Below, piece by piece: positions 7,540 to 15,463 of a stretch of 64,000 nucleotides of DNA. Below the pieces are notes generated by a model, which saw only the letters and a list, made by a program, of their open reading frames with translations, was not told where the DNA came from and made no database searches. The translations under genes were made by a program, and so were the position numbers. The first letter of the stretch is position 1. Every line of letters starts with the position of its first letter. Source of the DNA: Gemmataceae bacterium (GTDB lineage: Bacteria; Planctomycetota; Planctomycetia; Gemmatales; Gemmataceae); the NCBI GenBank assembly GCA_019636445.1, contig JAHBXO010000028.1, positions 1-64,000 on the forward strand, read 5' to 3'.

Positions 7540-9735
7540 TCAATGGTTGAACGCGAACTCCTTCGAGTTCAAGAGCGCCCACATCAGATCGCTGAAGACA
7601 TCGTGGCGCTTCTCGCCCTCGGCGAGCAACTTCGTCACGGCGGCGCGTTCATCCTCGCGCGGCCGTCGCGCTAGCGTCCGAAGGAAGATCCCCTCCAACA
7701 CGGCCGCGTCGTCCTTCTCCCTCGCAAGCGTCGAATAGACCCAGCCGGCCGCCGTAGTGATGCGGCTTTGCAGGGCCTCGTTGTTCTGGAGGTGCAGGAG
7801 TTGCGGGAGTGTCACTTCCCCGCCGCGTTCGCACGCGCACGCCGTCACACGGTCGGACCGGCCGAACATGCGGAGGAAGGACGAGTTCAGATTCGGATCG
7901 GCAATCTGCACGGCTTTCATGCCGTACGGGTAGCCGTCGAGGCGCTCGGGCACGCCGACGGCGTCGCCGATCGCGTCGTGCAGCACCTCGGCCGGCAACC
8001 GTCGGGCGTAGTAGTGCGAATAGAACTTCGCGTCCGCTTCGTTCGTCGGCCGGGTCGCGGAACTCAACTGGTAGGTCTGCGAATTCAAGACAAGCCGCAT
8101 CAGGTGCCGGAGGTCGAACTTCGACCGGACGAACTCGGCCTTGAGCGCGTCCCAAAGCTTCGGCACCGTCGGCGGGTTCGTCGCCCGCAGGTCGTCCACC
8201 GGTTCGACGAGGCCGACGCCCAGGTAGTGTTTCCAGACGCGGTTCACCATCGCGCCGGCGAAGTACGGGTTGTCCGGGTTCGCGATCCATGCCGCCAGCG
8301 CCGCGCGCGGATCGTCCGTCGGCGCGATCGCCACCGCGGACCGATCCAGCGGTTGCGGTTTCAGGAACCGCCCCGTGCGTGGCTGGCTCACGCCGACCGT
8401 CTGCTTGTTCTGGTTCGCATCGGGATGGCTGACGCGCAGCACCGTCGCGCCCCCGGTCTTCGCTTCCTTCCGGTCCAGCTTCACGCGGCTGAAGAACCCG
8501 GCGAAGTGGTAGAAGTCGTCCTGCGTGTAGCGTTCCAGCGGGTGGTTGTGGCACTTCGCACAGCCGATGCGCGTGCCCAGGAACGCCTGCGCGACCGACT
8601 CGGCCGCTTCCGATTGCTCCGCATGCCGGTGCTCGCCGACCGTCACGATGTAGTACCCGACGGCGGGCGAATCGGTCACGCTTCCCGTCGCCAGCAGGAC
8701 GTCGCGTGCGATCGCGTCCCACGGCCGGTTCTCCGCCACCTGACGGCGAATCCAGGCGTGGAACTGCCGCACGCCCTTCGCCCCGCGTACGTCATGGTCG
8801 CGCTCCTTGCGGTTCTGAAACAGGTCGCCGAGTTGAAGCGCCCAGTAGTCGGTAAACTCCGGCGACGCTAGGACCTCGTCGATCAGCTTCGCGCGTTTCG
8901 CGGGCGAAGCGTCGGCCAGGAACGCCTTCACGCGATCCGGTTTCGGCAGCGTGCCGGCGGCGTCCAGCCAGACGCGTCGGATGAATTCGGCGTCGGTGCA
9001 GACATCCGACGGTTCGATCCGCAACTCGGCGAGCTTTGCGAAGGCGTGGTCGTCGATGAAGTTGTTCCGCGTCGCGAAGCGGGTCGGATCGACGGCGCGG
9101 TCGAACGGCATGGCGAACGAGGCGACGGCAACTTCGGTCTGGTACATCACGCGCACGGCCGTCGCACCGTGGCGGAGGGCCGTGGCGACGCCAGCCGGGG
9201 ACACCGACAGGTACGCGGCGTCGTTCGAGTCGAACTTCGCGAGCCAGGTGACATCGGCATTGCGGCCGTCGGCGAAGGTGGCAATCGCCTTCAAGGGGAC
9301 GGACTCACCGATCTTGAGCGTCCGCGCGTCGGGTTCCACCTTCAAAGAAACGATTGCTACGGCATCCTTCGCCGGTCCGGGCGCGCCGGCCGCGATCCAG
9401 TCGCGCAGGACCGTCCACTCGCGCGAGCCGGCGGCGAACAGCTTGCCCCCTTCGTGCGGGGCCTGCCCCGTGGCCTTGCGCAGCAGCAGACTCGACTCCG
9501 GGTCGGCCGGGTCGATGCGCCGGCCGTCGTGTTCGCGCGTGAGGGTGCGGTGGTCGAGTTCCGGCGCGTAGCCGCGCAGCGAGAGGCGGAAGCCGTTCTG
9601 CCCCGCGCCTTTTCCGTGGCATGCGCCCTGGTTGCAGCCGGCCTTCGTCAGCAGCGGTACGACTTCGTCGAGGTAGTTCGGCGATTCGGCCCGCAGGGGC
9701 GCGGCGAACAGAAAGAGTAGCAATGCGGTGCGCAT
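7540..9735 (-). CDS. DUF1549/DUF1553 secreted protein with haem-c-like motifs and a Big_2 domain
   Basis: A 731-residue exported protein (signal peptide MRTALLLFLFAAPLRA). A planctomycete cytochrome-like segment comes first, with the expanded motif CNQGACH (CX4CH) near residue 34. A bacterial Ig-like (Big_2) domain follows at about 130-210, then DUF1549 (about 225-430), which contains a standard CAKCH haem motif, and DUF1553 (about 480-710), beginning near NPYFAGAMVNRVWKHYLG. This architecture is a hallmark of planctomycetes; the function is not established, though a role in periplasmic redox or polysaccharide processing is often proposed. It leads a two-gene unit with the prenyltransferase-repeat gene. 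Confidence 0.9.
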   Translation of the reverse strand: MRTALLLFLFAAPLRAESPNYLDEVVPLLTKAGCNQGACHGKGAGQNGFRLSLRGYAPELDHRTLTREHDGRRIDPADPESSLLLRKATGQAPHEGGKLFAAGSREWTVLRDWIAAGAPGPAKDAVAIVSLKVEPDARTLKIGESVPLKAIATFADGRNADVTWLAKFDSNDAAYLSVSPAGVATALRHGATAVRVMYQTEVAVASFAMPFDRAVDPTRFATRNNFIDDHAFAKLAELRIEPSDVCTDAEFIRRVWLDAAGTLPKPDRVKAFLADASPAKRAKLIDEVLASPEFTDYWALQLGDLFQNRKERDHDVRGAKGVRQFHAWIRRQVAENRPWDAIARDVLLATGSVTDSPAVGYYIVTVGEHRHAEQSEAAESVAQAFLGTRIGCAKCHNHPLERYTQDDFYHFAGFFSRVKLDRKEAKTGGATVLRVSHPDANQNKQTVGVSQPRTGRFLKPQPLDRSAVAIAPTDDPRAALAAWIANPDNPYFAGAMVNRVWKHYLGVGLVEPVDDLRATNPPTVPKLWDALKAEFVRSKFDLRHLMRLVLNSQTYQLSSATRPTNEADAKFYSHYYARRLPAEVLHDAIGDAVGVPERLDGYPYGMKAVQIADPNLNSSFLRMFGRSDRVTACACERGGEVTLPQLLHLQNNEALQSRITTAAGWVYSTLAREKDDAAVLEGIFLRTLARRPREDERAAVTKLLAEGEKRHDVFSDLMWALLNSKEFAFNH

Positions 9736-9785
9736 CGTTTCAAACCCGGAACGGGTCGGCAGGAGGTATTAGGTAAGGATAGCAC

Positions 9786-10451
9786 TTACTGGGCCGAATC
9801 CAGTTCGCGAACCGAATTCGCGGGTTCGGGACGGGGCGAGTTCCTGCGGCCCCGATGTTCCGCCTGGCGTCCGCCGATGGATCGCGAAGCGACCCGGCTT
9901 CGGCGTTCGAGGACCGCCTGGCCTACGTGCTGGCGGAACGCCTCCGTCGCCATCGTTCGCGCGTCGTCCTCCGCGACGCCCTGCGAAACCAGCTTCGTTC
10001 GCAGCTCCTCGATCATCGGCACGTACCGCTCGTGGCGAACCATCGCCTCGATCACCGCCCGCTCCTTTTCGTCGAACACGTTCGGCTCGTCGTCGACTTC
10101 CTCTTCGACGGCGTCTTCCGCGTCGTCCCCGCACGGCTTCCCGATCGGCGACAACTCCCGCAGCGGTTCCATCGACGATCGCTGTTCCGGCTCCGACCGT
10201 GGGACCCTCGCGCCGGCGAGTTCGCCCCCATGGCGGAGGCGGGTCTTCTCGAGGTCGAAGATCGCCTTCGCGGCGCGCTCGGCCACGCGTTCATCCGGGT
10301 GCGTCAGTTGCGACTGGTAGAACATCATCGCCGCGAAGACCGCATCGCTCCACGCCGCCGCCTTGACGTCCGGATTTGCCGGCAGGGGATTCGGCGTCGG
10401 CGCGAAATGCGACGCGATGCGGTTGTGAAGTTGAGGAGCGGTGGCGAGCAT
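9786..10451 (-). CDS. Hypothetical protein, charged
   Basis: A 221-residue protein that I do not recognise. The start at 10451 is chosen because GGAGG lies six bases upstream of the ATG; the frame stays open to 10661 without a better start. The N-terminal 70 residues are helical (AAAWSDAVFAAMMFYQSQL). An acidic stretch (about 113-125, DDAEDAVEEEVDDEP) follows, then a second helical block, and the tail is basic and Arg-rich. There is no signal peptide or membrane segment. Confidence 0.6.
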   Translation of the reverse strand: MLATAPQLHNRIASHFAPTPNPLPANPDVKAAAWSDAVFAAMMFYQSQLTHPDERVAERAAKAIFDLEKTRLRHGGELAGARVPRSEPEQRSSMEPLRELSPIGKPCGDDAEDAVEEEVDDEPNVFDEKERAVIEAMVRHERYVPMIEELRTKLVSQGVAEDDARTMATEAFRQHVGQAVLERRSRVASRSIGGRQAEHRGRRNSPRPEPANSVRELDSAQ

Positions 10452-10649
10452 GGGAATCCTCCAAGAAGCGTGGTGGCGGAGGATTCGAGAGAAGTGAATA
10501 TTTGTCAACTCAAAGTGGTGGGAACTGAAAATTGGTTCTATCGCGCCGTGCTGGTGTAAAAGTGTTATGTCGCTCCGCGCGAGGATTCGCAAGAAAAATA
10601 CGGAAGGCAACGAGTGGAAATCTTTCACGTTTCGGAATGAGAATTTGTG

Positions 10650-10680
10650 TTGGACTGCCACGGGTTGCCAACGGTATTAT
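10650..10680 (+). promoter_or_regulatory. Possible promoter of the small lipoprotein gene
   Basis: TTGGAC (10650-10655) and TATTAT (10675-10680), separated by 19 bases, lie about 54 bases upstream of the lipoprotein start. The spacing is longer than ideal, so this is only a candidate. The rest of the gap 10452-10733 shows nothing else. Confidence 0.25.
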
Positions 10681-10733
10681 CTAGCGCAGCGTGGCAGAAT
10701 TACTAGTTCGGCGGCAGAAGGAGCCCAACGACC

Positions 10734-11042
10734 ATGCGAAGCGTCTTTCGGGGTGTGGCGGTTCTCGCTCTCGCGGCTGTCATCGGCTGCGTCGGGTGTA
10801 GCGGCTCGGGTGGCAAGTCGGCCGCGGATGCGAGGGCCGAGTTGATCGCCACTGCCAAGAAGATGGAAGGCGGGATGTGGGTGGCGGTCGAGGATTACGT
10901 GAAGTCGGTGGAGAGAGGCGAATGGAGCTGGTCAATTGCGGACATGAACTTCGCACCCGGCAAGTTCACCCCGGAGACGATCGCCGCGTACCAGAAGTGG
11001 CGGGCCGCCAAACTCGCCGAAGATAAGACCAAGAAGAAGTGA
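10734..11042 (+). CDS. Small hypothetical lipoprotein
   Basis: A 102-residue protein with a lipoprotein signal: a hydrophobic stretch (VAVLALAAVIGC) ending at Cys19, with another Cys at 22. The mature part is short, helical and Lys-rich at the end (AEDKTKKK), and contains two WS/WR tryptophan pairs. AGGAG is placed about 12 bases before the ATG. The function is unknown. The small gene at 11080 follows on the same strand after 37 bases. Confidence 0.65.
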   Translation: MRSVFRGVAVLALAAVIGCVGCSGSGGKSAADARAELIATAKKMEGGMWVAVEDYVKSVERGEWSWSIADMNFAPGKFTPETIAAYQKWRAAKLAEDKTKKK

Positions 11043-11079
11043 TGCCGCAGTTCGCCGCACGAATAACACAGGAGTTCTC

Positions 11080-11262
11080 ATGTCTGCGAGCAGCCAAGCC
11101 ATCACAAAGGATGAGGCGGTGCGCCGCCTACGGACGGCTGGGTTCACCCAGGAAGCGGATGAGCTTGATGCTTGGCGTGATGTCAACGGAAATAGCTGGG
11201 GTTGGGACGGCTGGGTTCGCGGGCAGCACCCTCATGTAGTTGCGACCATCTGGCAGGAGTAA
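11080..11262 (+). CDS. Small hypothetical protein (60 residues)
   Basis: A 60-residue, Trp-rich soluble peptide with a clear ribosome binding site (AGGAG, six bases before ATG). It has a short amphipathic helix (TKDEAVRRLRTAGFTQEADEL) followed by a WGWDGW segment. No family is recognised. It may be co-transcribed with the lipoprotein gene upstream. Confidence 0.5.
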   Translation: MSASSQAITKDEAVRRLRTAGFTQEADELDAWRDVNGNSWGWDGWVRGQHPHVVATIWQE

Positions 11263-11311
11263 AGGCATGCCGAACCCGGATGAAGGTTGCCAACTCAAGA
11301 GAAAAAATCAA

Positions 11312-11438
11312 ATAAGCAAAGGGGACGCAGCTGAATGCCGTACCGTGAAGGACGGTTTCGCTTGAAAACAAGGCGAGATAAGCAAAGGGGACGCAGTTCA
11401 TTCCACGGATAAGCAAAGGGGACCCAGTTCATTCCACG
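11312..11438 (+). repeat. Family F direct repeats, three copies
   Basis: The core ATAAGCAAAGGGGACGCAG occurs at 11312-11330 and 11378-11396, and with one substitution at 11409-11427. The last two copies continue into the same TTCATTCCACG. The GCAAAGGGGAC core resembles, from memory, AAAGGGGACAG-type repeats found near REP-associated transposases in other bacteria; this was not checked. Confidence 0.85.
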
Positions 11439-11474
11439 AATGAGCTACGCCCTTCGTCTCTTCGGATGGCTCGT

Positions 11475-11557
11475 CGTTTTGCGTTTTATCATTGGTCATT
11501 TTGAATTGGTCCGATTGTTGGAATCAATTCAAAATGACCAATGAAAAATGCAAAACG
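11475..11557. repeat. Family E long hairpin downstream of the RNase E/G gene
   Basis: Left arm 11475-11508 and right arm 11525-11557 pair over 33-34 bases with one substitution and one bulge, around a 16-base loop. The core is CATTGGTCATTTTGAATTG against its complement. It starts about 10 bases beyond the RNase stop codon, so it could serve as a terminator or transcript-end stabiliser for that gene. Confidence 0.88.
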
Positions 11558-11566
11558 GAATCCGGA

Positions 11567-14458
11567 TCACTCCATCGGCGCGGCGTGCCGGCGGTCCCGA
11601 TCCCCACGGTCGCCACGATCCCGTTCGCCGCGATCCCGTTCGCCGCGATCACGATCCCCACGCTCCCGATCACCGCGGTCGCGGGGCGGGCGGCCGTAGA
11701 CCTTCGGCGGCGGAACGGGCGGTAGGAGCCGCACCTCGTTGCCGTTCGCGTCGTGGCACTTGATCTCCAGATGGTCCGGCGACACGTTCGGCACCGGCAC
11801 GATCGTGATCTCCGTGCGGCCCTTCTCCTCGAGCGCCGCGATGTCCCGCCGCTTCTTGTTCAGCAACTGGAACGCCGCGTCCGGGTGGACCGATACGTGC
11901 ACGCTCGACGGCCCCGTGCCGTTCGACCCGGCTCGGTGGACGGCCAGTTGCAGCAGCCGCATCACTTCGATGCCGGTCGTCTCGCCGGTCTTCACGTAGC
12001 CCGTGCCCTTGCAGTGGCCGCAGTCGTTGTAGATGCGCTTCTTCAGGGACGGGCGCAGCCGCTGGCGCGTCATCTCGATGATGCCGAACTGCGAGATGCG
12101 CAGGATCTTCGTGCGCGCCTTGTCGCGGAGCAGGGCGTCGCGGAGCGTGTCCTCGACCTTGCGGCGGTGCGACTCGCTGCGCATGTCGATGAAGTCGTTG
12201 ACGATCACGCCGCCGAGGTCGCGCAGGCGGAGCTGCCGGGCGATCTCCTTCGCGGCGATCGTGTTCATCTGGAAGGCGGTCTCCTCGGCGTTGTTGTCGG
12301 CGCGGAAGGTGCCGCTGTTGACGTCGATGGCCACGAGCGCCTCGGTCTGCTCGATGATGATCGAACCGCCGCGCGGCAGGTCGATCCGCTTGTTGTTGAT
12401 CTTCGCGATCTCGTCCTCGACCTTGTACTTGTGGAACAGCGGCACGATCTCCTCGTGCAGTTTGATCCGGTTGGCGAACTTCGGCATCACGATCTGCAGG
12501 AACTCGCTGGCGTGCTGGAAGGCGGTCGGGTCGTCCACCCAGATGGTGTCCACGTCCTTGGTGAACATGTCGCGGATGGTGCGGGTGATCATGTCGGATT
12601 CGCGGTACGCCTCGACGGGGGCGGACATCTTGCGGATGCGCCGCGCCACCACCTGCCAGAGGCGCAGGAGGTAGACGAGGTCGTTCTGGAGTTCCTCGGC
12701 ATCGCGGTCGATGGCGGCGGTGCGGACGATGAAGCCGACGCCCTTGGGCGTCTGCAGTTGACCCATGATGTCCCGCAGGCGGCGGCGCGCCTCCGGGTCC
12801 TCGATCTTGCGCGACACGCCGACGCGCGCGAGGCTCGGCATCAGCACGAGATAGCGCCCGGCGATGCTCACCTTCGTGCTGAGCGTGGGCACCTTCGTGC
12901 CGATCCCTTCCTTGATGACCTGCACGATCACTTCCTGGCCGCGCTTGAAGATCTTCTCGATGGGCAGGCGCGGGAACTCGCGCTCGCGGCGCGGCCCGCC
13001 GAATCTCGGTCCGCCACGCCGGTCGCCGCCGCGGTCCCCTCGGTCGCCGCCACGGTCGCCACGGTCGCCTCGGCCGCCGCGATCGCTACGGCCCCGGCCG
13101 CCACGATCGCCCCGATCCCCGCGACCGCCACTGCCGCGACGGTCGCGGCGTTCATCCGCGCCGACGTATTCGCCGTCCTCGGTGTCGTTGAACCCGCGCC
13201 CGATCACCATTTCAGGGTCGGCCGGCTCCACCGGTTCGGCGCTATCGTCCGAAGAGGCCGGCAAGTCCGGTTCCGTCTCGTCCTCCACGGCGAAGCCGCT
13301 CGGCGCGTCGAAATCCCGAGGCTCGTCCGCGAAACGGTCGTTCGGAGCGTCCGGGTCGAAGCCGGTCGAGTCGGTGAAGAACGGCTGGATCTCCGGTTCC
13401 GGCATGCCGTCGTCGGTCGTGCGATGTTCCGCCGCCGGTGCCGGCAACGCGGGCGGTTCGTCGCCCTCGTCGTCCTTCTTCTTGCGACGGACGCGGGGCT
13501 TCTTGGCCGTGTCATCCTCGCCATCGTCCGCCTTCGCTTTCGGCTTCGCGCGGCCGCGCCGAGGCTTCTTCTCGTCCGCCTCGCCTTCGTCCACCTCCGC
13601 CGGCGCTTCGATTGCGACCTCCAATTCGATGACCGGCTCTTCGACCATCCGGAAGGCCGGCGCGGGTGCGGGAGTCGGGTCCGCAACCGGGATCAGTTCG
13701 AGATCGTCGAGCAAGCCGGCACCGAACCCGCCGTCGTCCTCGTCGGCCGCAGCCGGAACCGGTGCCGCTTTCGGAGGCGAAGCAGGAAGAGGCCGGGGCA
13801 CGCTCGCCACGGGTTCCCGGAGTTGTGGCGGATCGAATGAGGCAACCACGGTTTCCACGCGCGCTTCGGGCGGCAGCGGGGGCGGCGTGTCTTCCGGCGC
13901 GTCTTCGAGCAGGCCGATGCCGAATCCGCCTTCATTTTCATCGAGGACGGATTCCGGGAAGGAAGCGGGCATCTCGACCGGCGTGAGTGCGATTGGTTCG
14001 ATCGGATCAGCGGACTGCGGTTCCAACCAGGAGGTCAGCTCGCGCGGTTGCGGTTCGGCCGGTGCTTCTTCGCGGCGGTCGCGCCGTCCCCGGCCGCCGC
14101 GATCGCCGCGGTCTCCGCGGTCGCTGCGGCCGCGCGGGGCGCGGTCCGGGCGGTCCACGCCGTACTCCTCGTCCTGTTCCGCTTCCAGTCGCGCGGCCAC
14201 GTCCTTGGGCAGCAGATGCTTGAAGTAGGCCGGGTCGACGTCCGACACGTGCAGGAAGCCGTTCCGACCGCCGCCGAAGTCGACGAAGGCGGCCTGGATG
14301 CTCGGCTCGATGTTGACGATCTTGCCCTTGTAGATGTTGCCGACGTACGTCTCCTGGTTGGCGCGCTCGACGTAGAGTTCTTCGAGAACGCCGTCCTCCA
14401 GGATGGCGATGCGGCATTCCTCCGGCTGCGCCGCGTTGATGAGCATTTCCTTCTTCAT
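11567..14458 (-). CDS. rng: Rne/Rng family ribonuclease with a giant insert in its S1 domain
   Basis: An RNase E/G-type endoribonuclease for RNA processing and decay, 963 residues from the ATG at 14458 (GAGGAT lies just upstream). The S1 domain starts normally at about 37-75 (VGNIYKGKIVNIEPSIQAAF). It is then interrupted by about 400 residues of RGDRGG repeats, acidic/proline-rich and Lys/Arg-rich sequence, and resumes near 500 at IEKIFKRGQEVIVQV. The catalytic core carries AIDVNSG and VNDFIDM, matching the two metal-binding Asp positions of RNase E, and the zinc-link motif CGHCKGTG is near 814. The C-terminus is another Arg/Asp/Gly repeat tail. It is co-oriented with the DUF2344 gene, 41 bases downstream of it. 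Whether it is closer to RNase E or G was not resolved. Confidence 0.92.
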   Translation of the reverse strand: MKKEMLINAAQPEECRIAILEDGVLEELYVERANQETYVGNIYKGKIVNIEPSIQAAFVDFGGGRNGFLHVSDVDPAYFKHLLPKDVAARLEAEQDEEYGVDRPDRAPRGRSDRGDRGDRGGRGRRDRREEAPAEPQPRELTSWLEPQSADPIEPIALTPVEMPASFPESVLDENEGGFGIGLLEDAPEDTPPPLPPEARVETVVASFDPPQLREPVASVPRPLPASPPKAAPVPAAADEDDGGFGAGLLDDLELIPVADPTPAPAPAFRMVEEPVIELEVAIEAPAEVDEGEADEKKPRRGRAKPKAKADDGEDDTAKKPRVRRKKKDDEGDEPPALPAPAAEHRTTDDGMPEPEIQPFFTDSTGFDPDAPNDRFADEPRDFDAPSGFAVEDETEPDLPASSDDSAEPVEPADPEMVIGRGFNDTEDGEYVGADERRDRRGSGGRGDRGDRGGRGRSDRGGRGDRGDRGGDRGDRGGDRRGGPRFGGPRREREFPRLPIEKIFKRGQEVIVQVIKEGIGTKVPTLSTKVSIAGRYLVLMPSLARVGVSRKIEDPEARRRLRDIMGQLQTPKGVGFIVRTAAIDRDAEELQNDLVYLLRLWQVVARRIRKMSAPVEAYRESDMITRTIRDMFTKDVDTIWVDDPTAFQHASEFLQIVMPKFANRIKLHEEIVPLFHKYKVEDEIAKINNKRIDLPRGGSIIIEQTEALVAIDVNSGTFRADNNAEETAFQMNTIAAKEIARQLRLRDLGGVIVNDFIDMRSESHRRKVEDTLRDALLRDKARTKILRISQFGIIEMTRQRLRPSLKKRIYNDCGHCKGTGYVKTGETTGIEVMRLLQLAVHRAGSNGTGPSSVHVSVHPDAAFQLLNKKRRDIAALEEKGRTEITIVPVPNVSPDHLEIKCHDANGNEVRLLPPVPPPKVYGRPPRDRGDRERGDRDRGERDRGERDRGDRGDRDRRHAAPME

Positions 14459-14499
14459 TCGATCCTCGTTCGTGGGGCCACGCGATCGCGTGGCGAATG

Positions 14500-15276
14500 T
14501 CATTCGACGACCGGTCCGCTGGGGGAGAGGCCCCAAGTGGCGGTCGGCGAGGGTTCGTCGTCGACGGGCACCGTGCCCGGCGACAGTTCCAATCGGCGCG
14601 TGAGAGCCGGCCCGGTGGGCGGGCCGTCGGTCGCGTCCGGTGGTGTTTCGTCGATCAATTCGAGTTCGGTTCGCTCGAGCACGTGTCCGGCGTCGGGCAG
14701 GTCGTCGATGGCGAGCAGCTTCAACAGTTCGTCGGCGCGGGCGGTGCCGGTGCCCGTCACCCAAAGGTCGGCTTCGAATGCGCCGTCGTGGATGCGCAGC
14801 CCGCGCAGGTACGGGCGGATGTCCAGCTGGCGCGGGCGCGGGTGGTAGCGGTCGACCCAGACCTCGGGCGACGCGAGAAGTTCCGAAGCGCGGTCCTGCA
14901 CGGCGACGGCGCGATCGTCGGGCACGGCGATCCGGTAGACGATCCGCCGGGCGACCGCGGACGCCTTCATCGGCACGACCTTGACGGAGTGGAAGTTCCA
15001 ACCGGTGGGGGCCTGGGCGCGGAAGGCGGCGAGGACGGCGTCGGAGTCGCGGGGTTCGGTGAGTTCGAGTTCGACGACTTCGTTGCGGCCGACGATGCCG
15101 AGGGAGAGGGAAAGCGCGAAGACGAGACGCGGGGCCGGATGGAATCCGGCGGTCATTTTGAAGGGGATGGCGGCGCGGCGCATCATCCGCTCGGCGCACC
15201 GCATGAGGTCGTGGTGGCTGAGGAATCGGAGATCGCCGGTTTTTTCGAACCGGAAGCGCAGTTTGTCGCCGACCAT
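14500..15276 (-). CDS. TIGR03936/DUF2344 family protein
   Basis: A 258-residue protein beginning LRFRFEKTGDLRFLSHHDLM, the typical opening of the DUF2344 (TIGR03936) family, followed by AGFHPAPRLVFALSLSLGI. This family usually sits next to or is fused to a radical SAM protein and is very often followed by an RNase E/G gene, as here. No radical SAM gene is visible in the window, so this copy is separated from that partner. The molecular function is not established; the link to RNA metabolism is inferred from gene order. Confidence 0.88.
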   Translation of the reverse strand: MVGDKLRFRFEKTGDLRFLSHHDLMRCAERMMRRAAIPFKMTAGFHPAPRLVFALSLSLGIVGRNEVVELELTEPRDSDAVLAAFRAQAPTGWNFHSVKVVPMKASAVARRIVYRIAVPDDRAVAVQDRASELLASPEVWVDRYHPRPRQLDIRPYLRGLRIHDGAFEADLWVTGTGTARADELLKLLAIDDLPDAGHVLERTELELIDETPPDATDGPPTGPALTRRLELSPGTVPVDDEPSPTATWGLSPSGPVVE

Positions 15277-15463
15277 CGGTTGCGGGGATCGCGGCTCGGC
15301 GCGATCACCCCCTCCGGCCGCCCTCCCGAGAACGGGACGGAGACGGCAGGAGGCCGGCGGTCCGGCGACGGAACAGGCCGCGGGGGCCTGGCGTCGGAAC
15401 GGGTTGTCGGGGAATCCTCATCGTCGTCTCGACCCTCGGAGGACCAGCCGGCCATGCCGGGCG

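Larger units (their letters stand above)
11263..11566. other. Gene-free gap filled with two repeat families
   Basis: This roughly 300-base stretch between a plus-strand small gene and the 3' end of the RNase gene has no credible coding frame. It holds three family F repeats (11312-11438) and the large family E hairpin (11475-11557). It is clearly richer in A and T than its neighbours. Confidence 0.8.

Noticed and set aside
11753-13840. A long open frame on the plus strand opposite the RNase gene
   Set aside because: It is antisense to a GC-rich gene with clear RNase E/G motifs; its translation is Arg/Val/Asp-rich without any recognisable domain.
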